Source of the DNA: Candidatus Aenigmatarchaeum sp.
GTDB lineage: Archaea; Nanobdellota; Nanobdellia; Pacearchaeales; GW2011-AR1
Direction: 5' to 3'
Assembly (NCBI GenBank): GCA_020724205.1
Contig: DYHK01000013.1
Span: forward strand, 6,489 to 12,092
Length of the DNA stretch: 5,604 nucleotides
Every line of letters begins with the position of its first letter. Position 1 is the first letter of the stretch. Below are positions 1 to 5,174 of this stretch, in pieces. The notes below the pieces were generated by a model that saw nothing but the letters and a program-made list of their open reading frames with translations, was not told where the DNA came from and made no database searches. Position numbers and translations under genes: made by a program.

Positions 1-17
1 AAGACGAAAATCTATTA

Positions 18-368
18 TTATAAATTATACTCTATCATTTTTAATCCTCTTTCTGGAAAGTAAATAAAATCAAATCTTCCATATAATTCCCATTCATCCT
101 TTTCCCATGAATCTACAATTACTTCCGCAGCATTTTTTGGTATAGATAATTTTGAGAAGAGGTCATTATCAATTATGTGCTGAGCTGCTTCTAGACATAA
201 TTGATGAGTTTCATTTCCAGCTTTTTCAAACATTTCAATCTCTTCTGGAGTGAAACTATAATATGCATCCTCTGTCCAGTAGGGAGAGGTACGACTATGG
301 AAAGTCAAACCTTGAGATTCCACAGTCTCCTTCCACCTACTTCTTGGAATGGAAAAAATTCTTTCCAT
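18..368 (-). CDS. Truncated glutathionylspermidine-synthase-type (YgiC/YjfC family) protein, N-terminal pre-ATP-grasp part only
   Basis: The 116 residues match the N-terminal region of the glutathionylspermidine synthase family: an early R/W/G segment, PYWTEDAYYSFTPEEIE, then DSWEKDEWELYGRFDFIY and KMIEYN. Family members, about 380 residues or more, continue from EYN into a D-T-P-T-rich stretch and the ATP-grasp fold, where ATP-dependent amide ligation occurs. R98, D100, E113 and N115 have nearly the spacing I recall for the catalytic Arg and the Mg-binding Asp/Glu/Asn of E. coli Gss. Here the frame reads EYNL and then TAA TAA TAG, so the ATP-grasp domain is absent. The other two frames of the remaining bases do not restore the family sequence. 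The gene starts 2 nt after the preceding stop; a GGAGGAG-like site lies 13 nt upstream, rather far. It could be a decayed gene, a gene interrupted by an insertion, an assembly-edge artefact, or a genuine short protein. Family assignment is strong; activity is unlikely. Confidence 0.8.
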   Translation of the reverse strand: MERIFSIPRSRWKETVESQGLTFHSRTSPYWTEDAYYSFTPEEIEMFEKAGNETHQLCLEAAQHIIDNDLFSKLSIPKNAAEVIVDSWEKDEWELYGRFDFIYFPERGLKMIEYNL

Positions 369-370
369 TT

Positions 371-772
371 TTAAGACGAGACTCCTCCCTTTGCACCTGG
401 TCCGAAAACTCCCCTTGAAATTCCTGATTTAGGAGTTGTTTTAACTGGAGTTTTTGTGTAGTTTTCTCCAGAACTCTGAGAAGCTTCTGAGGAATTGTGG
501 TAACCACTGGAGTGAGATCCACTTATAGGTCTATAAATAACTCCTCCTCCAGATCTTTTTCCTTCATTTTCTTCTTCTTTCTCTTCTTCTTTCTCAACAA
601 TTACTGTTTGAGAAGAGTTGTATGGATCGCTTGGTTGAGGAGCACATCCATAGAATGCAACTGCACTTGAAGCAGTTATTACTAGAGCAACTTGGGAAGA
701 TTTCCTAAGTAGCTTTCCTACTTTTTCATAGGCTGATACGGATTTTTCTAATCCTTGATTTTTGTTTTCCAT
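371..772 (-). CDS. YgiB-like small secreted lipoprotein-like protein
   Basis: This 133-residue protein has a basic N-terminal stretch (LLRKSS, 21-26), a hydrophobic segment at about 27-42, and a lipobox-like FYGC with Cys43, suggesting export and possible lipid anchoring. A highly acidic run follows (E/K-rich, 60-70). The rest is low-complexity Ser/Gly/Thr/Pro, ending in SRGVFGPGAKGGVSS (119-133). E. coli YgiB shows the same plan: hydrophobic segment ending in an AGC-type lipobox, disordered Ser/Gly-rich body, and an RGGFG motif near the C-terminus. In E. coli ygiB is adjacent to ygiC, and here the next gene is YgiC-like, which supports the assignment more than sequence alone. Start choice is supported by AGGAG 5 nt upstream of the ATG. 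Function is unknown. I infer that the RG-F-G tail could be what the partner ligase recognises. A generic archaeal lipoprotein is the alternative. Confidence 0.72.
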   Translation of the reverse strand: MENKNQGLEKSVSAYEKVGKLLRKSSQVALVITASSAVAFYGCAPQPSDPYNSSQTVIVEKEEEKEEENEGKRSGGGVIYRPISGSHSSGYHNSSEASQSSGENYTKTPVKTTPKSGISRGVFGPGAKGGVSS

Positions 773-777
773 TTTTT

Positions 778-782
778 CTCCT
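778..782 (-). promoter_or_regulatory. Shine-Dalgarno site of the YgiB-like gene
   Basis: On the minus strand AGGAG precedes the ATG by 5 nt (AGGAGAAAAAATG). It fixes the start at 772 and implies a leadered transcript. The other genes with a visible upstream gap (919, 2356 and the helicase) lack such a site. Confidence 0.65.
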
Positions 783-840
783 ATTTTGTTTTATTTATTT
801 TGATTATTAATTTTACAAAAAACTTATTCATAATAGTTTA

Positions 841-856
841 CCCTTAATATTACGGG
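841..856. promoter_or_regulatory. Near-palindrome in the centre of the divergent intergenic region, candidate operator
   Basis: CCCTTAATATTACGGG is a 16-bp dyad with one mismatched pair (position 4 against 13), GC triplets bounding an AT core. Its centre lies about 76 bp from the minus-strand ATG at 772 and 70 bp from the plus-strand ATG at 919, so a bound dimeric regulator could affect both genes. Operator function is inferred from symmetry and position only. Confidence 0.4.
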
Positions 857-862
857 TTTAAT

Positions 863-872
863 TTTTTTATAG
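863..872 (+). promoter_or_regulatory. Possible TATA box for the ureohydrolase-thpR operon
   Basis: The TTTTTTATAG stretch lies about 50 bp before the ATG at 919. With usual archaeal spacing, transcription would start near 893-896 and leave a leader of about 24 nt. No Shine-Dalgarno site is seen before this ATG. A second AT stretch at 898-908 (CTATTTATATT) is too close to the ATG to serve. The call is weak in such AT-rich DNA. Confidence 0.3.
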
Positions 873-918
873 AATATGGGTCCTTATTCATCATAATCTA
901 TTTATATTGTAATAAATA

Positions 919-1716
919 ATGAAAGAAATGATTATTCTTGAGGTTCCTGTTGAAAATAGTATAGATAAGCTTGGATGCAGAAAAGCCCCTTCACAGATTC
1001 TTAGTTATATTGAGGATAGCTATATAGCTGAGAATGGGTCTAAAGTGTATAAGGAAAGTATTAATTTCAAGAAGCTTGAGTTTTCTGGAAAGAGTGAGAG
1101 AGAGGTAAGCGAGGTATTGTATGAAGAGGCTTTAGACTTAATTAAGAATCATGATAAGTGTGTTTTTGTTGGAGGAGATCATTCTATAAGTTACTCTGTT
1201 GGAAAAGCATTTATGGAAAACTGCCTTTCTGAGGGTAGTGATCCGTGCATTATTGTTTTTGATGCACACCCTGATTGCAAGAATGATTTTGGAAATACTG
1301 GCTGGCTGAAAAATCTTATTGATGGTGGTTTTCCTAAGGATAAGGTCATAATTGTAGGTCTTAGGAAGAGTTCTTCAGAGGAAATGGGTTTTTTACAGGA
1401 GAAAAAGATTAGGACTTATAATATGAAAGATATAAATGATATTCAAGAAATATGTGATATTGTTATGGAGCTTGCAAATAAGAATCAGATTTATATTTCA
1501 ATTGATGTTGATGTTTTAGATTCGGTTTTTGTGCCAGGGACTGCTAGACCTGAGAGTGGAGGTATGACAACAAGACAATTGCTCTACTTTATACAAAGGC
1601 TAAACTTATTAAAGAATGTAAGAGTAATAGATATAACTGAAATAAACCCTGAACTTGATTTTAGGGATGTTACAGTAAAACTTGGAAGCAAGATAATTGA
1701 GGAGATTTTATCATGA
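919..1716 (+). CDS. Arginase/agmatinase-family (ureohydrolase) protein
   Basis: The 265 residues carry all the metal-ligand motifs of ureohydrolases, binuclear Mn enzymes that release urea or a related group from guanidino substrates: GGDHS (85-89, ligand H88), FDAHPD (114-119, ligands D115, H117, D119) and SIDVDVLD (194-201, ligands D196, D198). Glu241 in DITEINP matches the conserved glutamate near the guanidinium in this family. Length is slightly below the usual 280-320. The substrate loop is non-standard: after DVLD, Ser202 replaces the usual Pro, and PGTARPESGG replaces the common PGTGTP-type sequence. The residues after DAHPD (CKND) fit neither the typical arginase nor the typical agmatinase pattern. 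The substrate may be arginine, agmatine or another guanidino compound. The gene is first in an operon with thpR (ATGA overlap) and divergent from the YgiB/YgiC-like pair. The ATG at 928 (M4) is an alternative start. Confidence 0.88.
   Translation: MKEMIILEVPVENSIDKLGCRKAPSQILSYIEDSYIAENGSKVYKESINFKKLEFSGKSEREVSEVLYEEALDLIKNHDKCVFVGGDHSISYSVGKAFMENCLSEGSDPCIIVFDAHPDCKNDFGNTGWLKNLIDGGFPKDKVIIVGLRKSSSEEMGFLQEKKIRTYNMKDINDIQEICDIVMELANKNQIYISIDVDVLDSVFVPGTARPESGGMTTRQLLYFIQRLNLLKNVRVIDITEINPELDFRDVTVKLGSKIIEEILS
1699..1704 (+). promoter_or_regulatory. Shine-Dalgarno site of thpR inside the upstream gene
   Basis: GAGGAG lies 8 nt before the thpR ATG at 1713, within the last codons of the ureohydrolase gene. 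It supports that start and independent ribosome loading at the ATGA junction. Confidence 0.65.
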
Positions 1717-2249
1717 GAGTATTTATTGCAATTGATTTACCTGAAAACGTTAGAAGAGAAATTATAAGCATTCAGAAGGAGATAGATAAGTTAGGTTTAG
1801 TTAGAGGAAAATTTACAGACCCTGAAAAGTTACATTTGACTTTAAAGTTCTTGGGTGAGGTTTCAAGATCTGAGTTTGAGGCTGTTAAAGAAAAGATAGA
1901 GTGCATTAAGTTTGATAAGTTTGATGTTTCCCTTGGAGAAATTGGGGTTTTTTCTGAGGATTTTGTCAGAATAATCTGGGTAAAGCTTGATGGACAGGGA
2001 GTATTGGATTTGCAGAAGAGAATAGATGAGGCTTTGAAGGATATTTTTCCTCCTGAGTATAGGTTTATGAGCCATGTAACTATTGCAAGACCTAAGAGTG
2101 TTGAGGATAAGAAGATTCTAATTGATGAGATGAAAAAGATAAGTTTTAATAAACTTAATTTTAGTGTTGATAAACTTATTATCAAGAAGTCTGACCTTAC
2201 CAAGGAAGGTCCAATATATACTAATCTTTCTGTAAGCCAGGTTAGTTAG
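1713..2249 (+). CDS. thpR: RNA 2',3'-cyclic 3'-phosphodiesterase (2'-5' RNA ligase family)
   Basis: This 178-residue protein is a complete 2H phosphoesterase of the LigT/ThpR family. The opening MRVFIAIDLPE is typical, and both catalytic HxTx motifs are present in their usual places: HLTL (41-44, in LHLTLKFLG) and HVTI (121-124, in SHVTIAR). The length matches the family norm of about 180. Family members hydrolyse RNA 2',3'-cyclic phosphates to 2'-phosphates and can join tRNA halves through a 2'-5' bond in vitro; the cellular role in archaea is unsettled. The C-terminal segment KKSDLTKEGPIYTNL is also typical of the family. The start overlaps the ureohydrolase stop as ATGA and has a good Shine-Dalgarno site, so the two genes are cotranscribed and probably translationally coupled. 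I see no metabolic reason for that pairing. Confidence 0.95.
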   Translation: MRVFIAIDLPENVRREIISIQKEIDKLGLVRGKFTDPEKLHLTLKFLGEVSRSEFEAVKEKIECIKFDKFDVSLGEIGVFSEDFVRIIWVKLDGQGVLDLQKRIDEALKDIFPPEYRFMSHVTIARPKSVEDKKILIDEMKKISFNKLNFSVDKLIIKKSDLTKEGPIYTNLSVSQVS

Positions 2250-2275
2250 ATAAAATATTATAAGGAATTTCTGGA

Positions 2276-2284
2276 TTTATATAA
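2276..2284 (+). promoter_or_regulatory. Candidate TATA box upstream of the 127-aa gene
   Basis: TTTATATAA fits the archaeal box A consensus. It lies about 75 bp before the ATG at 2356, giving a predicted start near 2306 and a leader of about 50 nt. A weaker AT stretch at 2316-2329 would instead give an almost leaderless mRNA. Which one is used cannot be decided from the sequence. Confidence 0.35.
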
Positions 2285-2355
2285 TTGTTGTTTGTGATAA
2301 GTTATGTTTAATTATAATTTAATTTAAAAGTCCTGAACTCTGAAATGTATTTTGG

Positions 2356-2739
2356 ATGAGTGATGAAAAAAAGAGGAGGCCGTATAAACCAAGGCCTTTA
2401 TATGAAGAATTAAAAGGAATTGATGAAAATATTAGACAAATAAGCAGAGATCGTTATAAGATAGATTTTGTTGATATTATAGGAGATGTTAGTGAGGAAT
2501 TAAAACCTCTAATTACGAGGTATTTTACCCGTAATTTTGCTAATACTCATATAGAATTCAATTACTTCTGGATTAACTTAGATGATTATAGGAAGATAAG
2601 GGAAAATATTGAGGCGTCTCGTTCAGATAAGCATACTTTTACTGTTGATATATCTTATTTTATTTATGGAGGATTTGTCTTAAAATCTCTTGACTCTCAA
2701 TTAGTTGAATTCTCTCTTGACAAGGCGGAAGGCTTCTGA
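2356..2739 (+). CDS. Unrecognised 127-aa protein with basic N-terminus
   Basis: I do not recognise a family. The N-terminus is strongly basic and proline-containing (KKRRPYKPRPLYEEL, 5-19), of the kind that can contact nucleic acid. A charged, probably helical stretch follows (about 15-32), then apparent alternating strands and helices: KIDFVDII, a helix near 46-59, HIEFNYFWI, a helix near 75-88, and a hydrophobic HTFTVDISYFIYGGFVL. There is no signal peptide or clear membrane segment, so it should be a small soluble alpha/beta protein. Codon use and AT content resemble the upstream genes. No Shine-Dalgarno site precedes the ATG (TTTGGATG), as for other first genes here. Its last 39 bp overlap the 3' end of the convergent nuclease gene. 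Reality is supported by length, composition and an uninterrupted frame, but not by homology. Confidence 0.7.
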   Translation: MSDEKKRRPYKPRPLYEELKGIDENIRQISRDRYKIDFVDIIGDVSEELKPLITRYFTRNFANTHIEFNYFWINLDDYRKIRENIEASRSDKHTFTVDISYFIYGGFVLKSLDSQLVEFSLDKAEGF

Positions 2740-3405
2740 TTTTTTCCCAATAACTTTCTTTAAGTCTTCCTCTGAGGCATTGATTATATTATTTATTGTT
2801 TTAAATTCCTTTAATAGTTTTTGAGCTGTTTTTGGTCCAATTCCTGGGAAGCTTTCAATTATGAATTGTATGTGTTCTTTTTCATTTAGAGGCCTGCGTT
2901 TTAATTTAAGACTTATATTGCTAGGTTTTTTCCTTGCTAAAACATCTAGGAATTTTGCAGTATCCTCTGAGTTTTTTGTAAATATCAAGGGAATTTTATC
3001 TTTAAGAGTAATTGAGAGTAAAAAGCCACGGATAGAATTTGGGTGCAGTTTGATTTCAGATTCTTCATTTGCTTCTTGATAGAGATTATTTTCCTCTATT
3101 CCTTCAACCAAGAGTAGCTTTGAGTCTAGGTTTGTTAAATTTTCAATTTGTCTTAGTAGTCTTTTGTTAAGCATTGAAGATATGAAGTCTTGAACTGTTT
3201 TCCTTTCTATTACTGTTCCATTAATAAGATAATCTCCTATTTCAAGCTGAGAGAATTCTATTTCGTGACCTAGCTGAATAAGCTGTGATGGAATAAGAGA
3301 GTTTTTCTCACGGTGATCAACTATAATTTTATTTTTACTTTTTGATTTTTCTTTTTTACTATACTCTTCCTGCCTGTCTTTCTTTGAAAAGATGTTATGG
3401 AACAT
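2701..3405 (-). CDS. xpf: XPF/Hef-type structure-specific nuclease (ERCC4 domain plus helix-hairpin-helix)
   Basis: The 234-residue protein corresponds to the nuclease half of archaeal Hef or to a stand-alone archaeal XPF, which cuts branched DNA such as forks and flaps. After a lysine/glutamate-rich leader (1-26) comes the ERCC4 nuclease domain: VDHRE (29-33), then GD (57-58), ERK (67-69) and D73, the complete GD-x(n)-ERK-x3-D signature, so catalysis should be intact. The C-terminal (HhH)2 region has a canonical first hairpin (FPGIGPKTAQKLL, 186-198). The second is weak (DLKKVIGKKSEAFRLV), without the usual G-I/V-G hairpin. The gene begins 1 nt after the helicase stop with no Shine-Dalgarno site, implying translational coupling. 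XPF proteins act as dimers through the nuclease and HhH domains. No PCNA-binding tail is visible here, unlike crenarchaeal XPF. The 3' end overlaps the convergent 127-aa gene. Confidence 0.93.
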   Translation of the reverse strand: MFHNIFSKKDRQEEYSKKEKSKSKNKIIVDHREKNSLIPSQLIQLGHEIEFSQLEIGDYLINGTVIERKTVQDFISSMLNKRLLRQIENLTNLDSKLLLVEGIEENNLYQEANEESEIKLHPNSIRGFLLSITLKDKIPLIFTKNSEDTAKFLDVLARKKPSNISLKLKRRPLNEKEHIQFIIESFPGIGPKTAQKLLKEFKTINNIINASEEDLKKVIGKKSEAFRLVKREFN

Positions 3406-3406
3406 T

Positions 3407-4972
3407 TTAAAACAAAGTCTCTTGTTTAGATTCTGGTGAGAGGTTTATCTTACCATTATTAAAATCATCTTTGATTTCTTTAATTGCTTTGTGCATCTTT
3501 TTTTCCTTTGCATTAGCTGCATAGTAATAGGCTTCATCACGGGTGTTTTTTGTAACTAGCATTATTAACTCTCCAGGCATCAGGCGTGCTGTACGTCCAG
3601 CACGCTGGATTTTACGTATTGCACTCGGAACTGGCTCGTAAAAAATAACTGAATTAACTTCGGGAATATCAAGTCCTTCTTCTCCAATAGAGGTAGCACA
3701 GAGAACATTAAATTCTCCTGTGGAGAATTTGCTTATTACTTCCTTCTGATCTTTTTGACTTAGTCCTTGATTAGTCTTCTTTTTTGCCTGTCCAATAAAA
3801 ACTCTGGAATTTATGCCTTTTATTTTATTTAATTCCTCTGAGATTTTTGAGACACTATCTCTGTATTGAGAGAAGACAATTGTTTTATTATTTGGATTAG
3901 TTTTTATTTTACTTTCTATTAAATCAACTAATTGGAGTAGTTTTGGGTGCTCTTTTTTTTCTGCAAGAAGCTCCTGAAGAAGAATATTGGCTTTGTTAAA
4001 TTCATGTATTGTTACTAAGGCCTTTACAGACTTGCTTTTATTTTCCCTTGCCTGTTTGAATATTTCTTGAAGATAGTTATTCAGAGAGCTAAGAGTCTGG
4101 GTTTCCAAAAGTTCTAGGGCGTGCTGTATTTTAATTGCTTGAGAGCAGGCAACTATTCCTGCGAAGAAGTTTCCACTCTTATTTCCAGAAGTCAGAGCCT
4201 TCATTATCCTACTTTGAGTTTCAAGAAGTGTTACCTTATTAGCAGGCTTGAATAAGAGCTTTCTTTCTTTCAGCTCATTAACTTTTTTCTGAAAAATTGA
4301 GTTTAGCAGTCTTCTTATATCTTCAAATTTTGCAGGAAATTCTATTTTTATAACATTAAAATCTAGTTCTTGGAGGTATTTCTTTACGTCTTCACTCTCA
4401 CGTGTACGAATTTCAACAGCTTCAATTGAGAGGTTCTTACATATTTGTGAAATTTGAGATTTATCTGTTCCTGGTGAGGCTGTTAAACCAAGTATTCTTG
4501 GATTTAGTGATTGTTCTAGGAATTTTTTTGCTACAAATGTATAAGAGTAATTTTTTACACACCTATGAGCCTCATCTTCAATTAGTAGGGAGACGTCACT
4601 TAAATTGTACAAGTGTTTTTTGAGATCATTTGCTATACACTGGGGTGTTGAGAAGATGATATCTGCACGCTGCCATATTTTTTTACGTTCACTTGCATTT
4701 ACCTTTCCTGTAAATAATTCTATAGAGGCAAAAAGCTCTGGAAGGTGTTTTTTAAAATAATCTAGGTGTTGCTCTGCTAGAGGGCGTGTGGGGGCTAGGA
4801 ATAATATTTTCTCTGTTGGGAATTTTTGCATTCTATCTATTACAAGCATAAGGGCTATGAGGGTTTTTCCAACTCCTGTCGGTAGGATAACAAGAGAGTT
4901 TTTTTCCTTACACTTTTCAAGAATTTCTAATTGGTAGTCTCGAGGCTTGATGTTAAGAAGAAATTTTTCCAT
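3407..4972 (-). CDS. hef: Hef-type (FANCM-like) superfamily 2 DNA helicase, stand-alone
   Basis: The 521 residues carry a full SF2 helicase set: KPRDYQ (9-14), Walker A LPTGVGKT (30-37), APTRPLAEQH (60-69), STPQ (108-111), DEAH (133-136), TASPG (164-168), IVFSQYRD (365-372), ATSIGEEGLDIP (426-437) and QRAGRTAR (456-463). Between the two RecA-like domains, about 210-345, lies the helical thumb-like insertion typical of Hef/FANCM. TRDEAYYYAANAKEKKM (477-493) is a Hef hallmark. Hef unwinds forked and branched DNA and helps restart stalled forks. In many euryarchaea it is fused to an XPF nuclease, but here the nuclease is a separate downstream gene 1 nt away. The protein ends in KQETLF, which resembles archaeal PCNA-interacting peptides. 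The ATG at 4972 has a TATA box 26 bp upstream, fitting a leaderless or near-leaderless mRNA. Motif VI has Ala462 where Gly is common. Confidence 0.95.
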   Translation of the reverse strand: MEKFLLNIKPRDYQLEILEKCKEKNSLVILPTGVGKTLIALMLVIDRMQKFPTEKILFLAPTRPLAEQHLDYFKKHLPELFASIELFTGKVNASERKKIWQRADIIFSTPQCIANDLKKHLYNLSDVSLLIEDEAHRCVKNYSYTFVAKKFLEQSLNPRILGLTASPGTDKSQISQICKNLSIEAVEIRTRESEDVKKYLQELDFNVIKIEFPAKFEDIRRLLNSIFQKKVNELKERKLLFKPANKVTLLETQSRIMKALTSGNKSGNFFAGIVACSQAIKIQHALELLETQTLSSLNNYLQEIFKQARENKSKSVKALVTIHEFNKANILLQELLAEKKEHPKLLQLVDLIESKIKTNPNNKTIVFSQYRDSVSKISEELNKIKGINSRVFIGQAKKKTNQGLSQKDQKEVISKFSTGEFNVLCATSIGEEGLDIPEVNSVIFYEPVPSAIRKIQRAGRTARLMPGELIMLVTKNTRDEAYYYAANAKEKKMHKAIKEIKDDFNNGKINLSPESKQETLF

Positions 4973-4993
4973 TTTATTTAAGGTAGATAAGTG

Positions 4994-5002
4994 CTTATAT
5001 AA
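4994..5002 (-). promoter_or_regulatory. TATA box of the helicase-nuclease operon
   Basis: The minus strand reads AAAAATTATATAAGC. The TTATATAAG core is centred near 4998, 26 bp before the helicase ATG at 4972, and is preceded by a purine run suitable as a BRE. This is the usual archaeal distance from box A to the transcription start, so the start should coincide with or nearly abut the ATG. No Shine-Dalgarno site is present, which agrees. Confidence 0.65.
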
Positions 5003-5025
5003 TTTTTATGTCTGTGAGTTAGTAA

Positions 5026-5110
5026 GTAAATGATGGTAAAATCCATAGGTTCTATGTTATTTGGTTATTATTTGAATATGTAAATATGAGTAAAATCAGT
5101 AGGTTATATG
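5026..5110. repeat. Degenerate 31-bp direct repeat in the helicase upstream region
   Basis: Positions 5026-5056 and 5080-5110 align without gaps at 24 of 31 bases, with period 54. The best part is GTAAAATC, two differing bases, then TAGGTT. A further weak echo (TTGAATATGTAAAT at 5072-5085 and TTGAAGATGTAGAT at 5130-5143) suggests a longer, eroded tandem unit. In the same relative frame the copies would read VKSIGSM and VKSVGYM, but there is no sustained open frame. It could be a regulator-binding repeat, a decayed small gene, or chance in AT-rich DNA. Confidence 0.4.
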
Positions 5111-5174
5111 ATAGCTATTAATTATTAAATTGAAGATGTAGATTAATTATCTTTAAAGTAATAAATTTTGGGAA

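Larger units (their letters stand above)
823..897. repeat. Short direct repeat CTTATTCA...ATAAT flanking the dyad
   Basis: CTTATTCATAAT occurs at 823-834, and CTTATTCATCATAAT, the same sequence with three extra bases, at 883-897. Copy starts are 60 bp apart and the near-palindrome lies between them. The copies are short and AT-rich, so chance is possible. The symmetric arrangement is the only reason to list them. Confidence 0.3.

Noticed and set aside
337..522. Minus-strand open frame of 61 codons over the YgiB-like gene and the start of the next gene
   Set aside because: It is an alternative frame of the YgiB-like gene. That gene has a Shine-Dalgarno site, a lipobox-like Cys and the YgiB-type tail; this frame has no recognisable feature.
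1863..2075. Second antisense frame in thpR
   Set aside because: Shadow of thpR without motifs or initiation signals.
1772..2203. Minus-strand open frame of 143 codons antisense to thpR
   Set aside because: thpR has both HxTx motifs and full family length. The antisense translation is Ser/Leu/Ile-rich noise.
2250..2275. Hairpin terminator after thpR
   Set aside because: No GC stem followed by a T-run is visible; only AT-rich spacer.
2861..3079. Plus-strand frame over the nuclease gene
   Set aside because: Antisense to the conserved XPF-type nuclease; no Shine-Dalgarno site or recognisable domain.
4402..4623. Plus-strand frame over the helicase gene
   Set aside because: Antisense to conserved helicase motifs; apparent hydrophobicity comes from reading Lys/Glu-rich DNA in reverse.
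5035..5110. Possible CRISPR-like or tRNA-like element suggested by repeated TAGGTT and GGTTC strings
   Set aside because: Only two imperfect copies with no regular spacer, and no cloverleaf could be formed.
5030..5120. Two tiny plus-strand frames (17 and 11 codons) in the repeat region
   Set aside because: Too short, no Shine-Dalgarno sites, and no resemblance to known small proteins. Kept only as a comment on the repeat.
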